DNA of 64,000 nt from Neobacillus sp. OS1-2 (GTDB lineage Bacteria > Bacillota > Bacilli > Bacillales > Cytobacillaceae), in NCBI RefSeq assembly GCF_030915505.1, contig NZ_CP133265.1:1612001-1676000 (forward strand), read 5' to 3'. Positions 24,974-32,588 of the stretch are shown here, in pieces; positions within the stretch are counted from its first letter, which is position 1, and each line of letters begins with the position of its first letter. Made by a program: the position numbers and the translations under genes. A model generated the notes under the pieces. That model was not told where the DNA came from. It did not search any database and saw nothing but the letters and a program-made list of their open reading frames with translations.

Positions 24974-26095
24974 CTAATTCAAAATTACAACTTTTACAGT
25001 TTTTCTGCCCCATGAATACGCAGCTGCCTTTGTTGGCATAAGTACATCAATTCTATGACCTTTAATGGCACCACCTGTATCACCAGCAATGGCTACACCG
25101 TACCCTTCTACCCATACTTTGCTGCCCATTGGGATAACGGACGGATCCACTGCAATCAATTTCATATTTGGATTGGCTGCAATATCATAGCCAGACGATG
25201 TAATGGTTCCCCCATCAAATGGAGTGTATGCGGTCGCTGTAACATACATCTCTTTACCGTTTATCGCTACTCCAGCATTTCCTTGAGCAGGGGTTGACGA
25301 AGCGGATACAGCGGCTACCCGTGCACTTGCCGCTGCTTGCTCTGCACTAATTTTAGCTTGTATATCTTTCATTTGATTTTCAAGCCCGGATCTCTCCTGC
25401 TCGGCAAGCGCTACCTGCTGCGCAATTTGGGTATATCTTTCCTGCATGGCAGACAGGGTTTGTTGTCGCTTTTGCATATTTTGATCAAGTTCTGCCTGCT
25501 GAGCAGCAAGCGCCTTCTGACCTTCTTCTAAGACCTTCTCTTGGCGATCAATCTCTTCTTTATCTTTTTCAATCTGTTTAAGGTCTTCTTTTTGCGCTGT
25601 CAAAATGTCTTTATCGGCATCCATTAGCTGTGACGCAGCACTGGCACGCTGGATGAAATCTGAAATACTATCAGATTCAAAGAATAGGTTCACGATCAGA
25701 TTGACGTTGCTATTTTGCTGCATCGCTACTGCCCGTTTTTTCATAATATCTTGGCGGGCGAGCATTTTGTCCTCAAGCACAACAATTTCCTCTTTTTTCG
25801 CTTCAATGAGTTTGTTCGTTTCATCGATTTTCGCTTGAGTTTTTGCCATTTCTTCTTTGTTCTTCGTAATCTCATTGTAAACAGATTCTAACTCTTGCTT
25901 AATATTTTGTATTTCTTTAGTGACCGATTTCTGTTCTTGTACCTTTTGCTCTACTAATCTCTCTTTTTCGTCTAGCTGCTGCTTGGCATTATGTAGGGCA
26001 TCGCTGTTTGATTGTGCATATGTAACCATTGAACCTGATACACATAACATCATGGTAAGTAACACGAGAATGATACGCTTTCTTGTCGTTTGCAT
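24974..26095 (-). CDS. Secreted coiled-coil protein with C-terminal 3D domain
   Basis: A 373-residue secreted protein: signal peptide 1-28 (VLLTMMLCVSGSMVTYAQS), a long PcsB-like coiled coil (about 30-255, Gln/Lys/Glu-rich), a Ala/Ser linker, then a 3D domain (about 280-373) with TAYTPFDGG, IAVDPSVIPMGSKVWVEGYG, AGDTGGAIKGHRIDV; the three conserved Asp of the domain are present. 3D domains are the catalytic core of MltA-type lytic transglycosylases and of Bacillus proteins such as YocH, so a wall-remodelling role is likely. ATG 26095 begins the signal peptide; an AGGAGA-type RBS lies upstream. Single gene with its own terminator. Confidence 0.85.
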   Translation of the reverse strand: MQTTRKRIILVLLTMMLCVSGSMVTYAQSNSDALHNAKQQLDEKERLVEQKVQEQKSVTKEIQNIKQELESVYNEITKNKEEMAKTQAKIDETNKLIEAKKEEIVVLEDKMLARQDIMKKRAVAMQQNSNVNLIVNLFFESDSISDFIQRASAASQLMDADKDILTAQKEDLKQIEKDKEEIDRQEKVLEEGQKALAAQQAELDQNMQKRQQTLSAMQERYTQIAQQVALAEQERSGLENQMKDIQAKISAEQAAASARVAAVSASSTPAQGNAGVAINGKEMYVTATAYTPFDGGTITSSGYDIAANPNMKLIAVDPSVIPMGSKVWVEGYGVAIAGDTGGAIKGHRIDVLMPTKAAAYSWGRKTVKVVILN

Positions 26096-26271
26096 ACACT
26101 TTCTCCTTTCCTTAGTACCCTATTTATAACAAACCAATGTACCAGTTATGTTACAAAAATATTAAATGTGTATCACATTTTGTCTTAATCCTCCGAAAAG
26201 GTGTCAAATCTGTGGCATAACAGTGTCTACTTTTGGGGTAATTTCGTTGTCACTACGGCCATAGCACTAAG
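26096..26271. other. Promoter-bearing gap upstream of the 3D-domain gene
   Basis: About 300 bp (to 26397) without genes. It should carry the promoter of the 3D gene; no confident motif was identified. A family-A repeat and a terminator occupy the remainder. Confidence 0.4.
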
Positions 26272-26284
26272 GGTGACAGGCACC
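26272..26284. repeat. Dispersed repeat, family A (single copy)
   Basis: GGTGACAGGCACC in the gap between the gene at 26398 and the 3D-domain gene. Confidence 0.75.
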
Positions 26285-26344
26285 ATTCGTGGACAGTGTC
26301 CATGTAGGGCGGACAGCTCATCACGAGCAAGGAGTGGGGAATAC

Positions 26345-26378
26345 AAAAAAGGCCCCGGTTGTTGTTTCCGGTGGCCCC
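26345..26378 (-). terminator. Terminator of the gene at 26398-26802
   Basis: On the minus strand GGCCACCGGA pairs with CCGGGGCC and runs into TTTTTT. Confidence 0.7.
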
Positions 26379-26397
26379 TTCATTCATTTTTTCTGAT

Positions 26398-26802
26398 TTA
26401 TGGCAGATCCTCCCCAAGTTTCTTCTCCTCTGACACGACCTGCACTTTCACTCGCTTGCCCATCCGTTTTTTACGCAATGGTGGAATTCTTAGGTAAGAA
26501 ACCCTACTCCCTTCTTTAATCGCAAAGTCGGCTAACACATCGAAGGCATCCTCTTCTGTGAGCATTCGACCACCTTCCGCAATCGAAAGCGATCGTTCAT
26601 CAAGATCAAACTGTACGTGGCAATCACGAAAATAAAAGGAAATATTCGCATTATCATCTAGTGGGATGGTTCGGTAGGGAGAATTCTTAGTTGGTTTGGG
26701 TATTAGTTGGCCTTCTTCAAATGAGCTGGTTTTGCATGTGATTTGTAATTCTTGGTTTTTCGCTTTTTTTCCAATCAAGATGATGGAACTGGTATTGTTC
26801 AA
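26398..26802 (-). CDS. Hypothetical cytosolic protein, 134 aa
   Basis: Begins at TTG 26802, preceded by GGAGG with an 8-nt gap; the upstream ATG at 26838 lacks a site. The product starts LNNTSSIILIGKKAKNQELQ, contains mixed beta-type segments (ISFYFRDCHVQFDLDERSLS) and ends in a very basic stretch (PPLRKKRMGKRVKVQ), which could bind nucleic acid. No signal or membrane segment. I do not recognise the family. It is divergent from the XRE regulator gene and shares its 210-bp upstream region. Confidence 0.6.
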   Translation of the reverse strand: MNNTSSIILIGKKAKNQELQITCKTSSFEEGQLIPKPTKNSPYRTIPLDDNANISFYFRDCHVQFDLDERSLSIAEGGRMLTEEDAFDVLADFAIKEGSRVSYLRIPPLRKKRMGKRVKVQVVSEEKKLGEDLP

Positions 26803-26903
26803 ATAAAAGACCTCCATTAAGTTACAACTATCGACCATTATTATTCGACAATACTATTCATTTTCCTGCCCGTCCCCTATCCAATAAAACCCATTTTCAA
26901 ATG

Positions 26904-26962
26904 GTGTGCACGTTTTTCACGATTACCAATGTGCACAACTGTCACATTTGGTCTTTGCACAC
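26904..26962. promoter_or_regulatory. Candidate operator: three GTGCAC-type sites
   Basis: GTGTGCAC (26904-26911), GTGCAC (26931-26936) and TGCACAC (26956-26962), about 25 bp apart, in the divergent gap before the XRE gene. The outer two form an inverted repeat and the middle is palindromic. Their placement suggests binding by the adjacent XRE protein; inference. Confidence 0.4.
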
Positions 26963-27012
26963 TTTTAAACCGTTAAGTTAAAAACATCAATGTTATGACG
27001 GCGGTGAAAAGG

Positions 27013-27426
27013 ATGTCTTTATCGAAAAAATTAAGGGAACTGCGCGACAAGCAAAACTGGTCGCAGGAAACACTGGCTAACATGATGAACATGCACCGTT
27101 CGACAGTCAGTCGTTATGAAACAGGGAAAGCGATACCGAATTACCAAACAGTTATTCGTTTTGCGGAAGTATATAATGTAGAGAAGGACTACCTGGTGGA
27201 AGAGCTTGATCAGCTGCTGCCAAACGTTGAGGCCCCCGGATTTGTGCTGAAGGAAAATCCGGAGGATCCGGACATTGGACTGATTTTGAAGCTTGTGGAA
27301 CTGGAACCGGAATTAAAAAAGGCTCTTGTTGACCTTTCCCTCATAGGTCCGAAACGCAGAAGTTTTTATGCAGACGGTATTGTAAACTTTATTAAGTTAG
27401 ATAAACGGCATAAGGACAAAATGTAA
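27013..27426 (+). CDS. XRE-family transcriptional regulator
   Basis: A 137-residue DNA-binding protein. The Cro/C1-type helix-turn-helix covers about 5-60 (LSKKLRELRDKQNWSQETLA followed by MHRSTVSRYETGKAIPNYQT), and the C-terminal half (NPEDPDIGLILKLVELEPEL) is helical and probably dimerises. ATG 27013 with upstream GGTG is chosen; the in-frame ATG 26995 has no RBS. It lies divergent to the hypothetical gene at 26398, with three GTGCAC-type sites between them that may be its operator. Ligand and regulon unknown. A good terminator follows. Confidence 0.85.
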   Translation: MSLSKKLRELRDKQNWSQETLANMMNMHRSTVSRYETGKAIPNYQTVIRFAEVYNVEKDYLVEELDQLLPNVEAPGFVLKENPEDPDIGLILKLVELEPELKKALVDLSLIGPKRRSFYADGIVNFIKLDKRHKDKM

Positions 27427-27431
27427 CATCG

Positions 27432-27467
27432 AAGAAGCCACTGACACATGTTCAGCGGCTTCTTTTT
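27432..27467 (+). terminator. Terminator of the XRE gene
   Basis: AGAAGCC..CTGA stem with TCAG..GGCTTCT and TTTTT. Confidence 0.8.
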
Positions 27468-27513
27468 AAAAAAACAGGGGGGTTTTTTACTAGTTTTCCC
27501 GGGCCGCTAATTT

Positions 27514-27792
27514 TTATACTTTCTCTTTATAAAAAAAATCCGGCAATGGCTGCCGGACGGAAAAATGAGGATGATAACGGAGGCGTGCTTGATTTTCTCT
27601 AACAACCGGAACCAGTGCGGGGGAAGTCTTTTCAAAAAACAATTCATGAAGCAGATCTGAGGTGATTTGGTCGAGTAATCCAGGATTCAAAGGTGTATGG
27701 GAAATTTGTTTGCAGATTCGTGCGGGTATCTGGAGTAGATTTGAATGGGGCCATGTTCCTTGTTCTCTAGTTGCTGCTCTCTTATTAGCCAT
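27514..27792 (-). CDS. Possible 3' part of a frameshifted gene behind ssbB
   Basis: An open frame of up to 92 residues overlapping the end of the preceding frame by about 106 bp. Its first part is a shadow of that frame, but from about residue 20 it reads as plausible protein (LLDQITSDLLHELFFEK, then VVRENQARLRYHPHFSVRQP) and ends right where a new gene would. No RBS precedes its ATG. The simplest reading is that this is the C-terminal part of the gene starting at 27911, shifted out of frame by a real mutation or sequencing error. Joined, the two would give roughly 130 residues, near the length of YwpG, which occupies this place in B. subtilis; homology is not verified. Confidence 0.4.
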   Translation of the reverse strand: MANKRAATREQGTWPHSNLLQIPARICKQISHTPLNPGLLDQITSDLLHELFFEKTSPALVPVVRENQARLRYHPHFSVRQPLPDFFYKEKV

Positions 27793-27911
27793 TCCAATTG
27801 ACTGACGCGTTTCTGCAGGCTGTCTACATTTTTATTGGCCTTTCCCACCATTTTAATTAAGCTTTCCAGCAGTTGCTCCAGGTTGTTGACAGCATCATCA
27901 TTAATTTCCAA
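27687..27911 (-). CDS. Coiled-coil protein downstream of ssbB, possibly truncated
   Basis: TTG 27911 is preceded by AAGGAGG located inside the 3' end of ssbB, and the gene overlaps the ssbB stop by 11 bp, so it is translationally coupled to it. The 74-residue product is a single amphipathic coiled coil ([34 protein letters not shown]) followed by a less protein-like tail ([16 protein letters not shown]). The switch in character near residue 60 is why I suspect a frameshift into the frame that ends at 27514. Function unknown. Confidence 0.55.
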   Translation of the reverse strand: MEINDDAVNNLEQLLESLIKMVGKANKNVDSLQKRVSQLEWLIREQQLENKEHGPIQIYSRYPHESANKFPIHL

Positions 27912-28272
27912 CTGGTACTTCCTCCTTTTTGGGCTCAGGCGAAGCATCATGTGGTTTGGCGCTCAGGAAACGGACCGTTTCAGCCACCACCTCTGTAACA
28001 TACACCCTTTTGCCTTCTTTGTTATCATAATGGCGGGTTTGGAGTCTGCCCGTAATCCCGATAACTGATCCTTTTCGACAATAGTGGCACGTATTTTCCG
28101 CTGCCTTCCGCCATAATGTGCACGGAACAAAATCGGCCTCAATTTCACCATTATGGTTGCGAAAGTGGCGATTTACTGCCAGCGATATTTGTGATACAGC
28201 CGTCCCATCCGGCGTCTTTTTTAATTCCGGATCCCGCGTCAGCCGACCAACAAGTATAACCTGATTTATCAT
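27901..28272 (-). CDS. ssbB: Single-stranded DNA-binding protein SsbB
   Basis: A 123-residue OB-fold SSB. It opens [20 protein letters not shown], continues with [21 protein letters not shown] and [17 protein letters not shown], the usual ssDNA-binding beta strands, and ends in a short acidic/polar tail without the DDDLPF-type protein-interaction tip of SsbA. The short length and absent tip match the competence-associated SsbB paralogue rather than replication SsbA. The position beside ywpF also fits B. subtilis. ATG 28272 is preceded by AAAGGAG. In B. subtilis the gene is ComK-driven; here two direct TTTGACAAAAA repeats lie upstream. Confidence 0.9.
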   Translation of the reverse strand: MINQVILVGRLTRDPELKKTPDGTAVSQISLAVNRHFRNHNGEIEADFVPCTLWRKAAENTCHYCRKGSVIGITGRLQTRHYDNKEGKRVYVTEVVAETVRFLSAKPHDASPEPKKEEVPVGN

Positions 28273-28348
28273 TCTTTCAACTCCTTTTTCTTTGATGGTT
28301 CTATCATAGTCCCAAGGTTTGATTGTTGTAAAATAGCGATAATGCGTT

Positions 28349-28403
28349 TATCAGGGTATTTTTTGTCAAAGACTGCCGGTTATCACCCTAGTTTTTGTCA
28401 AAA
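28349..28403 (-). promoter_or_regulatory. Direct repeats upstream of ssbB
   Basis: TTATCA(G/C)..TA.TTTTTTGTCAAA occurs twice, 31 bp apart. On the minus strand each gives TTTGACAAAAA, a -35-like TTGACA next to an A-tract. A-tract/T-tract spacing of this kind recalls ComK boxes but no exact AAAA-N5-TTTT pair was confirmed. Confidence 0.4.
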
Positions 28404-28462
28404 AATAGGGATTTTTTTCACATATGGCAGTTTCTGCAAATTTCAACAAATATTTTTCGACA

Positions 28463-28490
28463 TTTGTTTTTCTGTGGCGTATGTTATAAT
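28463..28490 (+). promoter_or_regulatory. Sigma-A promoter of ywpF
   Basis: -35 TTTGTT (28463-28468), 16-bp spacer, -10 TATAAT (28485-28490) with an extended TGT just before it; about 26 bp to the ATG. Confidence 0.65.
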
Positions 28491-28516
28491 TTAGGAAAAA
28501 TACACAGGAGGCTGCT

Positions 28517-28948
28517 ATGAAATCATTTAAGTTGTACTCATTGGATGTCGTTGGCGATAATTCTTCTGTCGAGGTGCCATTAGTGGATGGCTTGATTTTA
28601 AATAAGGAGGATGAACACTCCACCTGGCTGCTCGAGGCGTATACAAACATGTCCCTCTATGATTATTTTAAAAAAATTTCCGAGCAGAATCAGGATATTA
28701 TTGTGGAAGCGGTGATCACGAAGAAGGAGAACGCTCCGGCCTATTTTCAAACCAAGATTTCCTCGCTGCTTAAGTTTGAAAACTACATTAGCGTCTTGTT
28801 TGAAGGCCATTTGCGCCGCAATAAAAGCGATTATTCCGAGCTCCTGCTCGACAATTTGATGCAAAAAGGGCTGGAAGGCGAAGATCTCCTCAGGGAATTC
28901 AAGGAAAAAATAAAGAGCAAACCAAAAATTAAAGTAAAAAATCCTTAA
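28517..28948 (+). CDS. ywpF: YwpF-like protein
   Basis: A 143-residue soluble protein that opens MKSFKLYSLDVV and matches my recollection of the YwpF family in length and placement beside ssbB. A mixed alpha/beta N-terminal part leads to a long Lys/Glu-rich helix (LLREFKEKIKSKPKIKVKNP). Function unknown in any organism. RBS AGGAGG 7 nt before ATG 28517, an extended -10 promoter upstream, and a terminator behind make it a monocistronic unit. Confidence 0.8.
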   Translation: MKSFKLYSLDVVGDNSSVEVPLVDGLILNKEDEHSTWLLEAYTNMSLYDYFKKISEQNQDIIVEAVITKKENAPAYFQTKISSLLKFENYISVLFEGHLRRNKSDYSELLLDNLMQKGLEGEDLLREFKEKIKSKPKIKVKNP

Positions 28949-28981
28949 TCTGTTTGCTAGACATTCATTCGACAATAGCCG

Positions 28982-29006
28982 CCAGTCCTCGGACTGGTTT
29001 TTTCTT
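28982..29006 (+). terminator. Terminator of ywpF
   Basis: CCAGTCCTCGGACTGG followed by TTTTTTCTTT. Confidence 0.8.
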
Positions 29007-29104
29007 TCGGATAAGATTTGGGGGAATATTTACATTTTTGTTGATTTTCTGCCAATTATTGTGATATTAATAGTATTGGTAAATTTTTATATAAAGGGGG
29101 AAAC

Positions 29105-29374
29105 ATGTTGAAAGGATCATTTGGACTTATACTCGGTATTATAATTGCTATTTTTTTATAACTTGATGCGCCGAAGCACAATAAAAGTCGCTGGCTTTGG
29201 GCTATTTTAGGATTTTTCTTTGGCCCTATTGCCTTAGGGATTTATTTCATTCGAACAGGACGCAAAGTTCTCGGCTGGATAATAACCATCGTATCCATAC
29301 TGCTTTACATCATAATCATCGTCTCTATTATTATACTACTAGTAGCATTAGTAGCAACCGGCGGTGAATTCTAG
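29105..29374 (+). pseudogene. Small membrane protein gene broken by an in-frame TAA
   Basis: ATG 29105 follows AAAGGGGG by 6 nt. The frame reads MLKGSFGLILGIIIAIFL, then TAA at 29159-29161, and continues in the same frame for 70 further codons: LDAPKHNKSRWLWAILG, FFFGPIALGIYFIRTGRKVL and a final helix, to TAG 29374. The downstream part is a typical two-helix small membrane protein with no alternative start or RBS. A single base change at the third position of one codon (for example TAT to TAA) would restore it. A family-A repeat doublet begins at the final stop codon. Confidence 0.7.
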
Positions 29375-29435
29375 GGTGTCAGGCACCATTTGAGCACTTG
29401 CCACTGTCAATACAGTAGAAAGGGTGTCAGGCACC
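29375..29435. repeat. Family-A repeat doublet
   Basis: GGTGTCAGGCACC at 29375-29387 and 29423-29435, 48 bp apart, followed by the inverted GCCTGCCACCC. Confidence 0.9.
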
Positions 29436-29464
29436 AAACAATAGTCGCCTGCCACCCTTTCTTT

Positions 29465-29803
29465 TTATTCGTCTTTGTTGTCTGCGTCGTTTCTGTCGAT
29501 GTCATCCTCGATGATGTCTTCTCTTGGTGTATTGTTGTCCTTACCAGGGTCTTTGTCGGTATCCGTATTTTTGTCTTCTGACTCTGGATAGTGATGATCG
29601 TTGTTCAAATTGTTATTCCGATTGAAGTCATCATTCAAGTCGTTGTTCCGATCGAAATTATCATGTAAATCATTGTCCGCCGGTGTGTTCATATTATTAT
29701 TTGTTGGTGGTGGCGGATTTTGATCATCATTATTGTTACAGCCAACAAGCAGCACCCCAGATAGGATAGAACCTGCGAGTAATAAAAATAACTTTCTCTT
29801 CAA
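29465..29803 (-). CDS. Lipoprotein with Asn/Asp-rich repeat tail
   Basis: A 112-residue lipoprotein. TTG 29803 is used (AAAGGGG 8 nt upstream), giving a lipoprotein signal LKRKLFLLLAGSILSGVLLVGC with the modified Cys at residue 22. The mature chain is low-complexity: a Pro block, then degenerate repeats of the type DLHDNFDRNN/DLNDDFNRNN/NLNNDHH, then acidic Asp/Asn/Lys text. No enzymatic domain. A longer in-frame start up to 30088 would read through a dispersed repeat element and is rejected. A surface role (ion or matrix binding) is possible but unproven. Confidence 0.7.
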   Translation of the reverse strand: MKRKLFLLLAGSILSGVLLVGCNNNDDQNPPPPTNNNMNTPADNDLHDNFDRNNDLNDDFNRNNNLNNDHHYPESEDKNTDTDKDPGKDNNTPREDIIEDDIDRNDADNKDE

Positions 29804-29905
29804 GCGAAAAGCCCCTTTCACTAAATAATTGACCGTTGACATGTAATGGTCTGTTTTTAGCTTCCCCACTGTGAAACAATTGTTGACAGGAACATTTATC
29901 CACAG

Positions 29906-30115
29906 AAAAGCGCAAGCGCCCTGGTCAGCGGCGTATGACCTCCTCGAAAAAGCTAACGCTTTTTCTTCGTGCGATGCATATGCTGCCGAAGCTTTCCTTG
30001 TGGAGCGCTCCAACTGAGATAAAGGAAACACGAAGAGCCGGAGGCGCATTCGTGCTTGACTTATCGTAGGGCGGAGAGCGAAGGGCACTAGCCGCTAGGG
30101 CGCTGGAGCTAGACA
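29906..30115. repeat. Dispersed intergenic element of about 210 bp (Bacillaceae type)
   Basis: Begins AAAAGCGCAAGCGCC and ends GCGCTGGAGCTAGACA. Elements with these ends recur in many Bacillaceae genomes in my recollection, and their GC-rich inner part can fold into a long structured RNA (for example AAAAAGC..AACGCTTTTT at 29940-29970). Here it lies between the lipoprotein gene and fabZ. No ORF inside is convincing. Confidence 0.55.
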
Positions 30116-30151
30116 TTTCTCAAAGACGAATAATACAAATTCACATAATAT

Positions 30152-30182
30152 AAAAAAACGACCAGGATCGGGATCCTAGTCG
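30152..30182 (-). terminator. Terminator of fabZ
   Basis: CGACTAGGATC/GATCCTGGTCG stem followed on the minus strand by TTTTTTT. Confidence 0.85.
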
Positions 30183-30194
30183 CTTTATCCAACA

Positions 30195-30629
30195 TTATTC
30201 TTTTTTGTCCCCTAACGCAAACGTGATTTCTGCTTCACAAGCAACCTCGCCATCAACGGTCGCAACGGCTTTGCCTTTGCCAATCGGCCCGCGGATTCGC
30301 ACCATTTCTACTTCAAGGCGAAGCTGATCGCCGGGTTTTACTTGCCTTTTAAAGCGGCAATTGTCAATTCCTGCAAAAAAGGCTAAGCGGCCGCGATTTT
30401 CTTCCTTTTTCAAAACGGCGACTGCCCCTACCTGTGCAAGAGCCTCCACGATTAAAACACCTGGCATGACAGGATAATCCGGGAAGTGGCCATTGAAAAA
30501 TTCCTCGTTGGCGGAAACGTTTTTAATTCCAACAGCTCGTTTTCCTTCCTCCACCTCTAAAATACGGTCAACCAATAAAAACGGATAGCGGTGCGGAATA
30601 ATTTCTTTAATCTGTTCAATATCAAGCAT
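30195..30629 (-). CDS. fabZ: 3-hydroxyacyl-[ACP] dehydratase FabZ
   Basis: A 144-residue hot-dog-fold enzyme of type II fatty acid synthesis that removes water from 3-hydroxyacyl-ACP to give trans-2-enoyl-ACP. The signature is complete: [14 protein letters not shown] near the start and [20 protein letters not shown] with catalytic His of GHFP and Glu of VEALAQ. Length equals the family norm. RBS AGGAGG precedes ATG 30629 by about 7 nt. It lies in the conserved Bacillus order fabZ-mbl-spoIIID and has its own terminator. Confidence 0.97.
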   Translation of the reverse strand: MLDIEQIKEIIPHRYPFLLVDRILEVEEGKRAVGIKNVSANEEFFNGHFPDYPVMPGVLIVEALAQVGAVAVLKKEENRGRLAFFAGIDNCRFKRQVKPGDQLRLEVEMVRIRGPIGKGKAVATVDGEVACEAEITFALGDKKE

Positions 30630-30738
30630 TTAATTAGTACCTCCTACTAGGAACAAGTATTTATCCTTATTCTACTATTAATGATAGACAAAAGGAAAGG
30701 GCAATCCGGGTCCCTTCCCTATTTTTTCAGTATTATCG

Positions 30739-31050
30739 CTATTTCTTATCCACTAAATCAAGTATATGCGTCCATGTTGACTCTTTAAACACATCTGCCA
30801 CTTTTCCGCCGCCGAGCACGCCGTACCCCACAGCCGCACCAGCTACCACACTGACAAAGATGAAGACAACCAAAAGCAGCAAACGAAGCCAAATGGGAAT
30901 CATGCGAATTCGGATGCGTTTAGTTGGACTTGGAACGGCATCCGCCTTTTCCACATTCACTAGTCTTTTTTCGTGGTCAGCATCGTGCTTACCTTTTTTA
31001 TAATCTTCTCTCGTCCTTGCTTGCTGCTGGTTTAGATTATCTGCAGACAT
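30739..31050 (-). CDS. EpuA-like small membrane protein (annotated RNA polymerase subunit beta in Bacillus)
   Basis: A 103-residue protein: hydrophilic, charged N-terminal half (Gln/Arg/Lys/Asp), one transmembrane helix at about 54-78 (LLLLVVFIFVSVVAGAAVGYG) and a short outer tail. This matches the EpuA family (PF11772), which Bacillus annotation pipelines often label as DNA-directed RNA polymerase subunit beta, a misleading name. It is found between fabZ or flagellar-rod genes and mbl in Bacillus. ATG 31050 follows a weak GGGGAA-type site. The real function is unknown, perhaps in the cell envelope. Confidence 0.75.
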   Translation of the reverse strand: MSADNLNQQQARTREDYKKGKHDADHEKRLVNVEKADAVPSPTKRIRIRMIPIWLRLLLLVVFIFVSVVAGAAVGYGVLGGGKVADVFKESTWTHILDLVDKK

Positions 31051-31267
31051 TCCTTATTCCCCTTTAACCGAATTCCGTTCGGATCACAAGTTTACTTCCT
31101 ATTATATCCTAATTATTTTATAAAAATTTCTTTACAAAAAGTCCATTTTCTCTATTATAAAAAATTATTCACGATAACACATTAATATTTTACAGAAAAA
31201 AGTCAATTCTTGCAAAAAAGGATAGATTTTTGGCGAAAAAATGATGATCGGACCCAGGTTCCAGCAG
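31051..31267. other. Intergenic stretch between mbl and the EpuA-like gene
   Basis: AT-rich, non-coding; apart from the mbl terminator that follows, no feature was recognised. Promoter of the EpuA-like gene presumably lies near 31080-31200. Confidence 0.4.
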
Positions 31268-31317
31268 AAAAAAGCCCAATGAGCGAGGCTTGTCCTGCCT
31301 GCTACATTGGACTTTTT
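31268..31317 (-). terminator. Terminator behind mbl
   Basis: On the minus strand GTCCAATG.AGC pairs with GCT.CATTGGGC and runs into TTTTTT; it is about 95 bp past the mbl stop. Confidence 0.75.
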
Positions 31318-31410
31318 ATATGGTAAGATGTCCTACGACCCAAATCAAGAAGATTGTTGTCGAACATCATGTACCAACCCGAACTCCAGGTTTATTTTTC
31401 CAAAAGAGGA

Positions 31411-32412
31411 TTACCCTAATTTCCGATTAGGAATGCGGTCGATGTTATCCAGCATAATCCCGGTGCCAATTGCCACACAGTCCATTGGATTTTCCGCAAC
31501 AAGCACAGGTACCTTCAGCTCTTCCGCAAGCAGCATGTCGATGCCGTGCAGCAATGCGCCGCCGCCGGTTAAAATGACGCCGCGGTCAATGATGTCAGCT
31601 GAAAGCTCTGGTGGTGTGCGCTCAAGAACGCTTTTTGCCGCCTGAACGATCACAGCAACTGATTCTCTTAATGCGCCTTCGATTTCTTCAGAACGAACCG
31701 TAATCGTGCGCGGTAGACCACTTACCATGTCACGGCCGCGGATTTCCATTTCCTCCGAACGAGAACCTGGGAATACGGTACCGATATTGATTTTAATATT
31801 TTCTGACGTGCGCTCACCGATCAACAGCTTGTACTCGCGCTTGATGTAGTTGAGAATTTCCATGTCAAACTTGTCGCCGGCCATTTTGATGGAGGAAGAA
31901 GTCACGATATCGCCCATTGAAAGCACGGCAACGTCCGTTGTTCCTCCCCCGATGTCTACTACCATATTTCCGCTTGGCTGGAAGATGTCCATTCCAGCAC
32001 CAATTGCTGCCACTTTTGGCTCTTCTTCAAGGTAAATCTTTTTGCCGCCGCTTTTTTCAGCAGCTTCTTTAATAGCCTTTTGCTCAACACTTGTAATGTT
32101 CGTTGGGCAGCAGATTAAAATGCGCGGCTTCGATAAAAAGCCTTTAACGTTTAGTTTATTAATAAAATGCTTTAACATTGCTTCTGTTACATCAAAATCT
32201 GCAATCACGCCGTCTTTTAACGGGCGGATGGCGACGATGTTTCCTGGTGTCCGGCCAACCATGCGGCGAGCTTCCTCACCTACAGCTAAAACGCGGTTTG
32301 AATTTTTATCAATTGCCACGACGGAAGGTTCATTCAGCACAATTCCACGGCCTTTTACGTGAATTAGCACGTTGGCCGTTCCTAAGTCAATTCCAATATC
32401 CCTTGCAAACAT
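31411..32412 (-). CDS. mbl: Rod-shape actin homologue Mbl
   Basis: A 333-residue MreB-family actin that polymerises on the membrane and directs lateral wall synthesis. Phosphate-binding motifs are IGIDLGTANVLIHVKGRG at the start, VVDIGGGTTDVAVLS and LTGGGALLHGID. Length equals B. subtilis Mbl (333). ATG 32412 is preferred (GGAGG 11 nt before); the upstream ATG at 32448 would add non-conserved residues. Synteny with fabZ and spoIIID identifies it as Mbl rather than MreB or MreBH. Confidence 0.95.
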   Translation of the reverse strand: MFARDIGIDLGTANVLIHVKGRGIVLNEPSVVAIDKNSNRVLAVGEEARRMVGRTPGNIVAIRPLKDGVIADFDVTEAMLKHFINKLNVKGFLSKPRILICCPTNITSVEQKAIKEAAEKSGGKKIYLEEEPKVAAIGAGMDIFQPSGNMVVDIGGGTTDVAVLSMGDIVTSSSIKMAGDKFDMEILNYIKREYKLLIGERTSENIKINIGTVFPGSRSEEMEIRGRDMVSGLPRTITVRSEEIEGALRESVAVIVQAAKSVLERTPPELSADIIDRGVILTGGGALLHGIDMLLAEELKVPVLVAENPMDCVAIGTGIMLDNIDRIPNRKLG

Positions 32413-32588
32413 TCTTTTTTCGTTCCTCCTTGGAGACAAAATCCACATACTTTTCCTAATTGTCTATTCTACCATATTCATTAAAATTTCCATAACGATT
32501 TAATAAAAATACGTAGACTTTTGTGGAAATGTGTCGGTAGAGGAGGAATTTTTTTAAAAGTACTACTGTTTGAAGAAAAAAAGGCTGT

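Noticed and set aside
29465..30088. Longer 207-aa version of the lipoprotein
   Set aside because: The extra N-terminus is translation of the dispersed repeat element; the TTG at 29803 has an RBS and a lipoprotein signal.
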